In this document: positions 13,012 to 26,689 of the stretch, piece by piece | Position numbering within the stretch: the first letter of the stretch is position 1 | Layout of the letters: the number at the start of each line of letters is the position of its first letter | Origin: Erythrocercus mccallii | Lineage: Eukaryota; Chordata; Aves; Passeriformes; Dicruridae | Direction of reading: 5' to 3' | Length of the DNA stretch: 64,000 nt | Assembly (NCBI GenBank): GCA_013397435.1 | Contig: VZRG01002010.1 | Location: 30,209 to 94,208 of the forward strand | The notes under the pieces: model-generated | Told to the model about the DNA's origin: nothing | The model's input: the letters and a program-made list of their open reading frames with translations, nothing else | The model's database searches: none | Translations under genes and position numbers: made by a program

Positions 13012-14775
13012 ATACATATATACAATTTTAGTTCTCAGTGACAACTGAAAACTGATAATGGTAAAGGGCTGGAAGACAGCATTCACCTGTCTAAACTATT
13101 CCTATACCACTCATGTTTAGTAGGGCATATTCTCCATTGACAACAAATTCAACAGAAGTCTGAGGAGGACCTGTTTTCCTTTCCCAGTATAGGCAAAATT
13201 TGTAACTTTGCATATCCTTTTTCCCAGACCTCAGAGCAATGAGATACTCTGGAGCAAGTAGCTGCTTGAGCTCCTCATTTTTTGGACAGTGGTGTAAAGG
13301 CAGCATGGACTTTTAGGTGGATGTGAATACCACATCCAGCCCGGACAAAGGAAACATGACAGGCAGCCATATGGACACCAGACTCAGAGAAGCCATAGTA
13401 ATTCACAATTTACAAAACTATTTCTATTTACAGGATGAACAAAAGGCCTGAGTGTCTTTGAGTGATTTAGTGGTTAAATAACACCTGTTAAATACCTGTT
13501 TGCTGGGTAAGTAGCCAGTGTGATCCTCAAAAAATAGAAGTGCCTTGGTTCTAAAAATCTGAAAAATAGCCACATTTATACTATTTTTAGTACAAGAAAT
13601 TCCATTCTGTCTAAATCCACTTAACTACCTAAGTAATATTCTTGAACTTGAAAATCCAATTAATTTCACACTTTAATAGGTAGATGCAGTGAAAATTTCA
13701 GACATAGCAGCAGACATGGCATTTGTAGCTAATTAAGGAAAACTGGATTGAGCCCAGATGTGGATTATGCAAAGTGATTACTGGTGTTCTTTAGAAGCTG
13801 ATAATTTTGAAAGCATTTCCTTGTACTTGTTCACTTTTTCCAGTAAACCAAGATAAAAAAGATTCTGAAGGGAGGAAAATAGATTTCTACTAAGTAAAAC
13901 TGTCAGTGGCAATTATTTCCATCATTTTGAATTGACATGTATGGTAGTTAACGATTGGGTCACAGCCATTCTTTCAATCAAAACTTGTTGTTTAGCTTAA
14001 TCCAAAGTAAGAACTGCATATAGCTTTCAAGCATGGAGTGACATTAAATGTGGAACTTCACACAATAACTGCCACTGGAAATGTCTCTGAAATAGTAATA
14101 TTTCATTTGTGTTGGGAAAAAACAGGCAAGATAATAAGCACTAATTGTTAATGGTAAGACTGTACTATGTTTAATTCCAATAAGCTGCTGAAATGAGTGA
14201 AGATCTTTGTCAAGTAAGAAGCCAGTTAACCTGAGAAAGAGACAGAAACCGAATTCCTAGAAGGAAGAGTGCCAGTGCTGTGACCTTTGAGGAGGAACCA
14301 CAGCATCAAGAAATACAAAAAAAGTGTTTCACAAATAAGCAGCAAAATAATATAAATCTTCATTTAAAAGGGAATTTATTATACACTTTTCCAATGGCTT
14401 ATCAAATTGCCCTCAGAATATTGGGGTGGAAACTGCAAAAAAAATTTAAGCAACTTGGAAATCTATTTGTGCTGATTTTGTGGTGGGAAACTTGCCCATG
14501 TGCTTCATTTTGCAAAGCTGAGAAGTGGTTTGGCAGTATCCACAGTAGCTTCTGCTTTATTTTTCTCTCTGTTTTTAAGGTCTACTGATCTTATTGTTAA
14601 ATACTAGCAATTTGGCATAACTGAGCCTTAGAACTGAGTAAGAAAGTTTCCAAAGAGAAAAACTGTCACTCTGCAATGCAATCATTACAGATTAACATGA
14701 TTTTTAAAACCAGTATGCCTCTTCTGTGTTTTTGTAATCATTGGTTGAATTACTCCCCTCTATTTGTTGCAGTTA

Positions 14776-14815
14776 TGTTGACAAATATTGCAGCTCTGTT
14801 GACAAATATTGCAGC
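14776..14815. repeat. Tandem pair of 19-base repeats
   Basis: TGTTGACAAATATTGCAGC occurs at 14776-14794 and again at 14797-14815 with two bases between: exact copies, period 21. Confidence 0.95.
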
Positions 14816-17800
14816 ATAAGTATGAAATATATTTTGATTATGAAACAGATGGAATTTTCAATTTCCATTCTGCCATGGTGAACTGAATTGGACTCTTACA
14901 TTTTCTGTTTCTCTTCCTAAAAACATTTAAGATGATTATCATCATATAAACAGAAGGAGTTTTTACACTCCACAACTTTCTCAGGCTACTGTCCCTCGTA
15001 GCAGAATACAATTTGCAATTCTCATTCCCACCAGTCACCTGCGCCCCAGGACACCCCTGCAGCACTTGGTATCTTTGCCCACATTGTATCTGAGACCCTG
15101 ATAAAGGACAGCATAACCAGATGCGCACCTGGTGGGAGCCAAGTATAGAACCAGCGCCCTGGGCCGGAGCAGTGTGAAGACAAGCAAGACAGAGGAGCTG
15201 ACATCCATGAGCCAGTAGCTGCTCCTTCACTTCCTACTGTAGTGGGAAAAGCAGCCTCTGAGTTTGCAGCCAAGGAAAGAGGTTAGAAGCAGATGCAGAC
15301 AGTCTGTGAGTGTAATGCAGCAAAAACTCACTAGTAGTCTCAATACCCCCAAAGCTCAACTGCTGCCTCCTTCTTGGAGGAACTAAAGAAAAAGATAGTT
15401 TTAAAGAGAGCAAGGCTATTTGGGGGGTGTTTCCCACAAGCTCTTTTTGAACAAGAGAAGAGCATCATGACAGAAACCACAAAGGCCCTTTTTTGCCCCT
15501 TAGGGAAGTGATGAAAACCCAGTCATCTGGGGGATTTTCAGCTAGTTCTGGACAAGATGAAAGTAAGGCCATGTGGGTCTTGGGGAAGCAGGTTGGTGGA
15601 TAACAGTGTCTGCTTCCTTTAGTATTCTTATTAAGAGGAACAACAGCAGGCATGAATTGTGAAAAGTTGCACAATGGATATTTGTTAAGACTCAGAGCAG
15701 AACTATAGTGCATTAAAAGACTTAGTACAAGGGACTTTATCATGATATATAAAGCCAAAATTCAGACATCTGGAAAAAAAAAGAAGTAGTGACAGGGTAA
15801 TATATAATTATCTCACACAGGATTGACCTATGCTTAATCAAAATGAGTGTGGATGGAAGAACTGGAGCTTTAACGAGCTATATTTCATTTGTGAGCATAA
15901 CTATTGTTGTCACAGTGCTGGATTCCCAGAACTGCACATATAAAATACCATTAGAGAAAACAGGAAAATTATACTCTATACTCATTCGTCTCATATAGAG
16001 CTCTTTCCTTATATACAGACATACACTGTTTTTCCATGTACTCATAAACCGTCTGCTCTGTTCTTTGCTTACATTTTGGCTCAGCACAAAACAGCTTTTA
16101 TTTTCACAGTTAAATATTCCCATACACAGCAATATAAGTGGGAGAATGTATTGGTTGCTGTGTATGGTATCTGTTTATGAGATCAAGAAATAAACTTGTC
16201 TGCATAGATAATATTGCATTTTAATTAGATTATTAAAACTTTGACTATAAATTTCCTAGCCTACTTTCAGGGACAAAAATTTTAAAAGTGATAGCAGGAG
16301 AGGAAGTTAAAGGTAAGGTTGATTTAATAGCCTTACAGTTTCAATATTTTATGATAGTATTAGTATCAGATAAAGGCATTTCTAGGAATGCACAAGAAAA
16401 AATTCTGTCCTAATACCCTTGCAATACCAGAATTTAGCTCACAACTTTTACCTTGATAACATCTTAAAATCTCAGGCTGCAGCATCAATTAATGATTCAT
16501 TCCTATACAGAGCTCTTTAAAAAGTGCATGGTTTCATCACAGGTACCAAGTATTTCTTCACTGTCTTTCATCTGCTTAGTCAGAGAGATTTCTGCAAGTA
16601 AAATAAAGGTGTGTTTTTGATGTGGATGCAGGGATATCCACATAAGTCCTACAAAATGCAGTGTAGTGATGAACAGAGTCCCAAAGTATTTGGGGTCCTC
16701 TAATCTTTATTCTGGGAGTGAGAATATGAGAAGGCACAGCAAGGTGTCCCTTCAGGGGTGTGCAGGAGATGTCCAGGATCTCCTGCCTTGGATGTGAGCC
16801 ACAAGACTTTCTCACAACCATTCTTGACTACATTTCACTACCTCAGAAGACCCACCAATGCTGTGTTGGTTTCCTCAGCCTCAAATCCCCTGACACTGCC
16901 CTTGCATCACTCCCCCAGCTGAGACGTGACATCCCCTCCACTCACCTCCCACCTACAGCAAGTCCCCCTTGAACCATCAGTGATATCAGGCCTCAAGATT
17001 TCTTCTGAGAACTTGCCAAATGCCAAATTTCAGATGGTTTCAACTGAAAACCAGGAATCTGACCAGATTTTCTTGAAAACGGGCCCAGTTTCATTCAAAA
17101 TGTGTCACAGACTTCAACAGAGTCTGGGTTTTGACTTTCTTGTGAAACTTGAAACCACATGTGTTCTGCATGGTTTAGGTTTTTGTTGTGAATATCTTAC
17201 ACAGCTCTGTGGGAATTGCCTTTTCTTGTGGGCTTTTAGTATTTCCTATCCCAGCTAGAACCATAAAAAACAAAGGCTGGAAAATATGAAAACTTCAATT
17301 ATGTGGAAAAAAGGGGGACTTAACTTTTTAAACCTCAGACAATGTTTGTGTTCATTTAGAGTGCAGAGTGAAGTTTTGAATTAATTTATGTTTTATTTTA
17401 GCTGTTAGCCTTAATTAGGTGTATTCAGGAGAAATTACTTCCCCTCTAATATAAAATCATGGAGCTTGCGACACATGGAAATTATAAACACTTTGAGATG
17501 GGTGTTGGTTTTGCAGCAGCCAAAGAGCAAATATTTACAGTACATTATGCTTCGCTTAATTTCTAAATTATTATCTTCCCCTTTGGAATAATGAGTTTGC
17601 CAAAGACAGATTTCTACTAAGTCAGTGCCCTCTTCATCCATTTTGTTGCAGACAATTATTTTTCCCACATTTATATTTTGAAATTTCTTGCCTTAGCTCT
17701 CTGCAGTGTCAAATGAAAACAGAGGAAATTCTTAATTTGTCATCTCTTTTGTCCCTGAATCACACAGTGGTTTCTGACAAACTCTTCCAGTTCTGTGAGC

Positions 17801-20146
17801 TTGTCTTTCTTTTTTCAAAATAAAAATACAAATACTTAACTTCCCAACAGAGATATTAATTATTCATCTCCATAATAAGATATTAAAATATAAATTCATA
17901 TATAACATCAATTAGTGGTACCATAATTACTTATTGCAAAAGCCCAAAGAAGCTGTAACTTTACAGATTACTTAAATTAGTGCTAAAATATTCTTGTCTT
18001 TGGTCTCACAGTGTTCACTTATGGGAAGTTAAATAAAAGAAAATAATACTATGACATAAAGGAGAAGAAATAATTACATTTGCTGTTTTAATTCCCCTGA
18101 TATATCTTCTGCAGTTCACGATGTGTTATTAGGTTTTGCAATAAAAGTGCAGCAACCTAGCTTTGCACTTACACTAGCTAAAACCATCTGCGTACGTGTA
18201 AAACCTTTGCTGGCAGGTTTCCATGTGCGGTTCATTCATTCCTTTGCCTGTGTGATTTGAAGCTGTCAAAAACTAATTAAATAATTATGTGGTTGTTACT
18301 GCAGCTGTGTGTATTCTTCATTACATTATAAGGCTGCGGTTTGAGGCACTCTCCTGCTCTAGGTTTCAAAATATTAGTAATGGAAGGTGTGTTGTCACTG
18401 CATGTTCAGCTGCTGCCAGAAAAAGCAGAGAGGTAAGGGAACAGCCTTTCATGTCAGTCTATCGTTACTTCATACTGTATGTTCCCTTCATACAGCACAG
18501 AGGTGAAAATACAACCTGACTTCTTGCAGTACCTTCTTGTTGGTCAGAATTTGGCATAGCAGGCTGTCCTGAGTAGAAGACAGAGAAAAGCCCTTGCAGT
18601 CCTTCCCCATATTTGAAGTCTGTGTGTTGTTCTGCAGTACCTCTCAACCTGGTGAGGTGATCTGGAGGCTGACAACAGAAGAGAGAGGCTGTGGAGAAGA
18701 CCACTTCATCACGTCCTTGGTCAAGAAGGACACTGCTACCAGTCATGCTCTTGACTCACTGCCTGACCCCAAGGAAATCACTCCCTGGGTCCAACTGCCC
18801 TAACTGTAAATCATGGATAACTTTGTATTACCTCCTCCAAGAATACATCAGCAGAGCTTGTTAATGACAGTTACTCACCTTGATCCCAGACTGAGGGTGC
18901 TACCCAGATGCAATACAGTATAACAATATTCTGTCATTGTCAATGATGCTAGATTACCACATCACCACTCAATAGCACAAAATTTTTAGTTGAAGAACAA
19001 GGAGCTGTCACTGCAAAAAAATAGTCGCTAGTCATTCCCCCTACCCTTCTGTTGGAAATTATTCTTGTACACAGAAAAACATGGTTACTATTTACGTTGC
19101 ATAACATAGGGTATATAAGTACCAGGAGCCAGCCCTGCCTCTTGTCTCCTGCCCACAGGGAGAGAGAAAAGGGTAGCACTCCCAGTGAAGAAGGCATCTG
19201 AAATCTCTACACAGAGGAAGACATTTCTCAAGACTGCTTAATGATTCCACTGAGGCAGCTAAATCCAGGTAGTGCTGCTCTTTCCAGACCAATCCAGCCC
19301 ATATCAAAGATGTTTTCCACTGCTACAAATGACATGCCCTGTTTGTACATGCAGTGTACAATTTATAGTCATCTTTTGGAGGAATAGTGGGTTACTGCAG
19401 CAGCAAAGCTGCATAATACAGAATGTCTCAAGTTTATTATGTTTTTGGAGCAATTTCACTTTTGGTAAGTTCTTCCTCTAATTTATGGAGTGCTCTTATC
19501 TGCAGTTGTCTGCTGGGCTGAATGTCCAAAATACTAATAAAGGGAAAATACCAGATGCTAATTTTCTCAATATTATACCCTCAGTATAATACGTGAGTGC
19601 AGATCCCTTCTTTTTTATGTCTTGAGACAATTTATCACTATCAGTCTAGATGCCACACTGCCTTCCCGAATGCACTTGGCAGCCATGACAAAGTTGTTTA
19701 AAATCATCTGTTAGTTCTAGCAGCCTTTTTTCTAGAGCCTTTCTCAGGCTTTCCTTCAGAAAGCTTATAGGTGAGTCATAGTAAAATTCCTGACAGCTAA
19801 AATTAAAAGAAAATAAGCTACTTTTCTGAGAACCCAAGCTAGAAGCTAATGATCCTTCCAGTTTTCAAGGGATACCAGGCAGCAGTGCATGTCTTTTTGG
19901 TCCCTCTTGTGGTCTGGCAGCAACCAGCTGCCATCATCAACATACCCTTGCATGATCCCAAACACACAAACACACGGGGAGACACACATGCTCCCAGACA
20001 CATGGCCAGATCCAGCGCTGACAAAGGAAGGGAAAAGGTGGCAGTAATCCACAGTCCATGTCCATTTCTCATCATTACCAAAACTACTGAAATTCCAGGG
20101 AAATACTATGTACTACTACTACATTTTCTTGTTGAAATCTTCTTTA

Positions 20147-20174
20147 TTCATAAATAATGTTTATTATTTATGAA
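20147..20174. repeat. Perfect 12-base inverted repeat
   Basis: TTCATAAATAAT at 20147-20158 and its exact reverse complement at 20163-20174, separated by GTTT. All AT-rich, so a weak hairpin. There is no gene nearby for it to terminate. Confidence 0.9.
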
Positions 20175-22589
20175 ACTATTGTAAATTACAACACAACATG
20201 CATAAAGGGTACCAGGATATGACTGTGTTTCAGATAGTTTCCAGATATACATCCAAGATAGTATATTTGAAATTTTGAATAAATGTATACTCAAGATTTT
20301 GTGCATTCAAGATTTGTACATGGTATATTTCTATACTCAAGATTTTGAAGGCACTCTTCTTCTGAAGCATAGCCTTTGCGATTACTACAAAGAAAAGTTT
20401 GTTTGGGGCAATATAAATTTAGTTTTGGGGTATCTTTTAAATTATTAAAATATGAAAAATAATCTTATCCACTCTTTCTGAGCTCCAGCCTCTTGATAGG
20501 ATAACAACTTCAGACTTCTAGGCTGTAGCTTGAAATCACAAACTTGGGAAAGACAAGAGAAAGACAGAGTGAGAAAATTTTCTTTAAAATGGGTGGCCCT
20601 GGCCAAAGCAGCAAGCTCTTTTTGGTACCTGTCTCCATCCAAGCACCAAGTGGCAACCAACCACCAAGAAAGGCATATGCCGTCAGGTCCTGTGGACAAG
20701 GTGTTCTGAAGGAGCCTCAGTAGTGTTGCCTTCTCCCTTCACCTCCTCTTGCTACTATTGCAGATCCTCAAAAGGCATAAAAGCCCCTAAGAGATATGAA
20801 GCAACAGCTGGGCAAAGAAACCAGTGCAACATCTGAAGTCATAAAGAACAGCAGCATGTGGGGTCAGAGGAATGTGTGCTAATGTAGGAGGCTTATCCCA
20901 GACAAAAAGGCTGCAAGTTGCACCCCTGCTTTCTCCATCATCCAGCTGCCTGCACTGGCCATATCCATGTTCAACTTTGCTAACTAATGGGAAATGTCAC
21001 AACTTCACTTCCTTTTCTTTCACATCTTTCACCTCAGGGCCTCAGAGGTCTCCCACCCCTCCCAGATATAAGTGTGCAGCTTTGCCCAAGTTCCTAAAAA
21101 AATTTCCTGATATGCCACTAATCCCTCCTTGTCTCTGAACAGCTCCCCAAAACTGCCAGAGACCCTGCTAAGCCCCCTTCTCCTAACTCCCACTGATACC
21201 TCCCAAATTTTTTCACCTATCTGTACGATCATCCCTAGCATCAGGTCTAACACTACCACAAAACCACACTTTTCTGCCCACAGAGTGGGCTTTCACCCAC
21301 AGGGAAGTAAAATTCAATTTTTCCTGTGCTACAGGGAAGCCTTAAACTACTTGGAGTTTATTTATAATGTTGGCTCACTGTTACTTGCCACAAAGGAACT
21401 GTTAAAGGAAGAACTGATTTTCTCCAGACTAAGGGCAAATGTACTAGTGCATATATCAAACATGCATTGGTGTATTGTAGAACAACTTGTATCTCCAATT
21501 TTGGCAACCAAACTCCCTACACACTTTCTTGGCAAGTATAAACAGCAATATACATCAATGTGTTCCAACAAAACCTCATTGTTTCTTTCAGAATAATCCT
21601 CTAATCCACATATCTAGCGACCCAACATTAGAAAAACAATCTTGAAGCTTTTGGCTTAAGACTGTCCACTTTCCTAGGTTCCCCATTTCAGAAATATTTA
21701 CATCTTCCTACATTCCTCATATACTCAAGGGGCTTTTTAAACTTGCCTAAATACAAATAAATTGATGCATGTGAAGAGATAATAGAATATATTTCTAACA
21801 CTGGAAAATCTGTAACACTGGACAATGCATATTTTGAAAGGAATGACAAAAAAATAGTAGAATTAGTCTTTTATGCACTATTGTTGTCCTGCTTCCTTTT
21901 AGAGAAAAGGCAGACCTTTCCCACATAAAGATAATGTGCCTCTACTGCTTGGAAAACCACTCCATAACAATGCTAACAATTCCTTAAATGCCAGAATTAT
22001 GTAGTTAAGGCTGACTGGAACTAAACCTGCATTTCCTTATGTCAACCACCCTCTTAAGAATACATATGCTTGCAAGGGGAACTAGTCCAAACTGTTATCT
22101 TACTCAGTAGTTCTCTTTATTCCTTGATCTACTGCTTGTCAAGAGATTGAATATCATAAATGAAGATTGCCAGACACCTTGGCCACAGACACCACAAAGT
22201 GATTGAGTTTAAAATCTTTGTTGACAGGACAAAAAGTGCCAGAAACCCCTCAACTCTGGACATGAGGAGAGGCTTCAGACTTCAGGCTGCTCAGGCAATT
22301 AGTAATCAGGTCCCAGGGGAAAATGTTTTTGCAAGTGTTGGCATCCATCAGTGCTGGTCACTTCTTAAACATCACCTCTTGTAAGAGACATTCCCAACTG
22401 TCACTGGTCGAGCTGGAGGCAGAAAAGCAGCTTGGCTGAGCAAGATTGTTCTCTTGGAAATAAGGCAAAAACGAAGGTGTATGCCCAGTGGAAGCAAGGT
22501 CAAGTGACATAGGAAGAACAGAGAGATGCTGCTTGCCACTGCAGTGAGAAAATTCATGCAGCCAAAAATCAGCTGGGGTTGACATTCCC

Positions 22590-22756
22590 AGAACTGTGAG
22601 GAACAGTAAAAAGAGTTTTTTCAAATATATGAGTGGAAATTGGCAGTGTAAAATAACATCAGTCCATTACAGGATGAGTATGGTCACCTCACAAACAGGG
22701 ACATGGACAATGCAGAGGTATGTAATGCATTCTTTGCCTACAGTCTTCAACACAGA
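22590..22756 (+). repeat. CR1 LINE, left part, split by an LTR
   Basis: Carries the CR1 ORF2 pattern (AAAAGAGTTTTTTCAAATAT; GTAATGCATTCTTTGCCTAC; GTCTTCAACACAGA). It breaks off at 22756 where an LTR begins and resumes at 23460. Decayed, not functional. Confidence 0.75.
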
Positions 22757-23459
22757 TGGACTGTTCTGTGTTAGGTTTCTCAGGGAAATTCTTCCCATTT
22801 GTTGTCAGGGAAATGGTGAATGGACAATGTTTAATAGACAAAACAAGTAGCCATGTGCCTTAACATACTGCTGAAATCATTCTGGGGGAGCAGAGGGAAT
22901 GAGGGTTTGGCAGTTCTTTGCTGGGGGTAGGCAGTTTTTGCCAGGCTTGGAGGGGAGATGGTTGTGGCTCTGAGTGCTCGACTGCTCCTACTCAGGGGCT
23001 CGGTGCTGCTGCAGAATTCTCCGTGCTGCCTGTCAGTGAGCCTGCTGCTTGCAGGAGCTTCCAGTTCCTGGGACTTTCCAGCACCTGTCATTGCCAGGAG
23101 ACCCTGACCATCTACATGAGTGTTTCAGGGGAAGACTGGGCCCCTCACCTCCTTTCTCTGTCTAGAGAGAGGGGCCCTGCTGCTAGCTGACTGGAACATT
23201 GGCAGCTGCCTTTGCCAGGATATGTGCACTGTACTATGTGGGAATTTCTGTTATTCCTTTGTTGTTGTTGTTGCTTGCTCTGTCCTCTTACGTACATATA
23301 GATTTTCTAGTAAAGAATTGTTATTCCTTTTAACATATATTTGCCTTGAAGACCTATATTTTTGAAATTGCAATGTTAATTTGGAGGGAGCGTATCATCT
23401 TTCCATTACAAGAAGGTTCCTGCCTTTCTTGGCAGACACCTGTCTTTTAAACCACGACA
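22757..23459 (+). mobile_element. Solo LTR inserted in a CR1 element
   Basis: About 703 bases between the two halves of a CR1 copy. The last 160 bases match the reverse complement of 34600-34760 closely (TTTGGAGGGAG, GCAGA.ACCTGTCTTT, AAACCA..ACA), and the length is close to the 710 bases of that LTR, so both belong to one family. CAGA lies on both sides (22753-22756; 23460-23463), consistent with a target duplication. An AGTAAAGAA motif near 23311 stands where a poly(A) signal is expected. No internal genes, so a solo LTR. The left end is less certain than the right. Confidence 0.75.
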
Positions 23460-25030
23460 CAGACCAAGGTGGGTCTCAGTGCCCTGAGATGGAGGACCGT
23501 AAATGCAACAATTATGAACTCCCAGTCAACCCCAAAACTGTGCAGGTTGTCCTGCTCCAGTTGGATCCCTACAAATCTATGGAGCCTGATGAAATTCATC
23601 CAAGAGTTCTCAAAGAGCTGGCTGATGCAATTGCAAAACCTGTCTAGATGATTTTTGAATGGTCTTGGGAATCCAGAGAGGTCCCAGATGACTGGAAGCT
23701 GGTGAACACTGCCCTGATATTCAAGAAGGGCAACAAGAAGGACCCAGGAAACTACAGGCCTGTCAGTCTCATTTCATGCCTGGTAAAGGTATGGAGAAGT
23801 TTATTCTGGGGTACTGAAAACCACCTGAAAGACAATGCAGTCATTGGTCACAGCCAGCACAGCTTCATGAGAACAAAGCCCTGCTTATCAACCTGATTTC
23901 CTTTCATGACAAGGTAACCCACCCAGCTGGCCAAGGGGAGTCAGTAAAGTTTTTGACATTGTCTCTCACAGGATCCTTCTGGACCTAATGTCCAGTCCAC
24001 GACTGGATAAACACATCATGGGGTAGGTGAGCAACTGGGTCAGAGGCTGGGGACAAAGGGTTGCAGTGACTGGGGTGACATCAGACTGGGAATCTGTCAC
24101 TGGAGGGGTTCCACAGGGTCCCACCCTCAGCCCTCTGCTCTTTAACATCTCCATAAATGACCGGGACACAGGACTGGGGGGGATACTGAGCAGGTTGCCA
24201 GATGATACAAAACTGGGAGGAGCTGTTGACTTCCCTGAGGGGAGGGAGGTCCTGTAGAAAGACCTTGACAAATCAGGAGTCTGGGCAATCACCAATCATA
24301 TGAATTTCATCAGGGAAAGTGCTGGATTCTACATCTGGGATGGGGCAACCCTGGATGTATGGACAGACCAGGGAATGAGAAAGCAGTGCCCTGGAAAGAG
24401 ACCTGGGAGTCCTGGCAAGCTGAACATGAGGCAGTAGTGCCCTGGCAGCCAGGAGGGCCAACCATGTCCTGGGGTGCATCAGGCACAGCATCAGCAGCCA
24501 GGCAAGGGAGGTGATTGTCCTGCTCTGCTCTGATCTGGGGCAGCCTCACCTCGAGTGCTGGGGGCAGTTCTGGGCACCACAATGTAAGAAAGATATCAAA
24601 CTATTAGAGAATGTCCAAAGGAGGGCAGCAAAGATGATAAAAGGCACTGGGAGGTCACTTGATCTGTTCAGCCTGGAGAAGTGGAGACTGAGGACAGACT
24701 TCACTGCAGTTACGGCTTCCTCATGAAGGGGAGAGGAGGGGCAGGCACTGATCTCTCCTCCCTGATGACCAGTGACAGGACTCGTGTATCTGGGGAGGTT
24801 TAGGTTGGATATTAGAAAAATGGTTCTTCACCCACAGGATTTTTGGGCACTGGGACAAGCTTCTCAGGGAAGTGCTCACAGCACCAAGCCTGACAGAATT
24901 CAAAGGCGTTCAGACAATGTTCTCAGGCACATGGTGTGACTCTTGGGGATGGTGCTGTATAGGATCAGGAGCTGGACTTGATGATTCTTGTGGCTCCCTT
25001 CCAGTTCAGCTTATTCTGTGATTCTGTGGA
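23460..25030 (+). repeat. CR1 LINE, right part with decayed reverse transcriptase and 3' end
   Basis: 1.57 kb of CR1 on the + strand. Blocks of the ORF2 reverse transcriptase are readable in several frames: DEIHPRVLKELAD, WKLVNTALIFKKGNKKDPGN with YRPVSL, GGVPQGPTLSPLLFN. Frameshifts and stops separate them. It ends with TTATTCTGTGATTCTGTG, the CR1 terminus. Many copies in birds carry the same blocks; this one cannot encode a whole protein. Confidence 0.92.
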
Positions 25031-26689
25031 CTTGTGATCTCCAAAACAAGCTTTCTTTGATTTTCTTAGCTATGTCCTCTTGTCCAGTTTGAAATCTTTT
25101 CTGGAAAGTGTTGGGGGACTTTGGATACTTGCATTAGATTTTCAGGCATCCAACAGCCTCAGCAGAGAACAGTGCTTGTTCACTGGACACTACTGAAAAT
25201 CCTTTCCATTCCACACAAGGAGGGTATCCAGCCTCCAAGACATCTGCAGCAGAAATCCTACCTTTCCCTGTTTATCCAGAATGGCCAGAGACAGAAGCTA
25301 CAGCTGTAGGGGAACAGGGAGTGTGCTGTCCCACCACAGGGGCTGAGTGAAAACAGGACAAAGCACAGGTCCTTCTGTGATCCCACAGGCATCACTTCCA
25401 ACACAGCTCAGTTCATGTACACCTGCACTGTGCTGCTACACAAGATACAAATGATACTGTCCAGAACTGAGTAATTTTCTGGGTCTTATAATACTGTGTA
25501 ATTGTTATTGTCAGTGCTTCAAAAGTGACCTTTGGAGCTAAAGCATGGGAAACTTCCCAAGAAAGCTATATTCTTTCTCTCATCTGCCTGAAGATTTTCA
25601 CTTTTAACAACTCATATAACAAAAGCACAACTATAACAAGTTTACCTTAAAACTTAAGCAAACATTTTCAGTTTAAATACCTAAAGATAACACATGGGCC
25701 TAAGATAACACATACACCTAAAGATAACACATAGGAAGCCTGATTTTAGAGAAACTAAGAACCATCACTGAATCTCAGAAGTACCGAATTAAAGGAATAT
25801 CAATATTTCTGACTATACAGAGTGCACAACTTTGAGTTTTACAGCACAGTTGTTACAGGCCAGCAACTTGAGAAAATCTTGGTGTAAAAGGGTCTGTGCC
25901 ATTTACTGAACTATTGTTGTTCTCTATTTTTAAAGTCAATAGAAACACATCAGTTCAAAACAACTGAGTATCTGACTCCTCATGTTTACATATTCATATA
26001 CACATATATGTAAGTACATGTTCATAGGCTGTATTAACTAAAAGCATTTAATTCTTTTTGCAAAGTAATGCTTCTTATAAACAGTAAATTAGAGAAGTCA
26101 ATACTATCTCTAATTTTTTGCAACAAGAAATTCACAAAATGAGCAACTTGTCATGTTCTCTAGCTCTAGTTTATTATAATATCCAAAAAATCCATTAACC
26201 TGAGAACTAAAAAACATGTGAGGGTTGTAAAACTATCCACTTAATAAAAGACTTACGATGTTTTTAGCTAACTGAGGAACTGGGATTTAGGTTGATGGAA
26301 AGGGTTATTGCTTAATATTTTCCATAATGCCAGCAATCTTGTCAAAATCTCCTGGTTGCTCTGAAAGTGGAAGACATCTGTTTTATGGGGCAAGCACATA
26401 TCCTGGAATGTCTGCCATCAGACAGTGTCACAAACAGGCTTCATTACCCCTTCACATGTTGGGCCTGGTTTACACTTCAGAGAGGCATGGAAAAATCACA
26501 GTCTGCTTATGCCAGTAGAAGTTTTGTTGTAGTCAGTCTAACAGGTTACAAAGTCCCCTTGCCAGCATCCTTTAACTCATATAGTGAAAAATTGCAGGCC
26601 TGCACTAGCACATGAACCCTTTAGTCTTTTCCACTGCACCACAGGTTTGACTCCTTCCATCAGGAGGATTTGCCTGTGTAGCTGTCTCT
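25031..26689. other. Intergenic, no gene seen
   Basis: AT-rich sequence. At 25683-25732 an AAGATAACACAT unit occurs three times. Otherwise nothing is recognised. Confidence 0.6.

Larger units (their letters stand above)
13012..22589. other. Intergenic, no gene seen
   Basis: 9.6 kb with no supportable exon. It holds a tandem pair of 19-base units at 14776-14794 and 14797-14815, a perfect 12-base hairpin at 20147-20174, and an AT-rich stretch with homeodomain-type sites around 17850-18330. The longest open frame (155 codons at 21129) has no domain I recognise. Confidence 0.55.

Noticed and set aside
21129..21596. 155-codon frame, longest in the left half
   Set aside because: No family resemblance, opposite-strand frames overlap it, and no promoter or splice signals set it apart.
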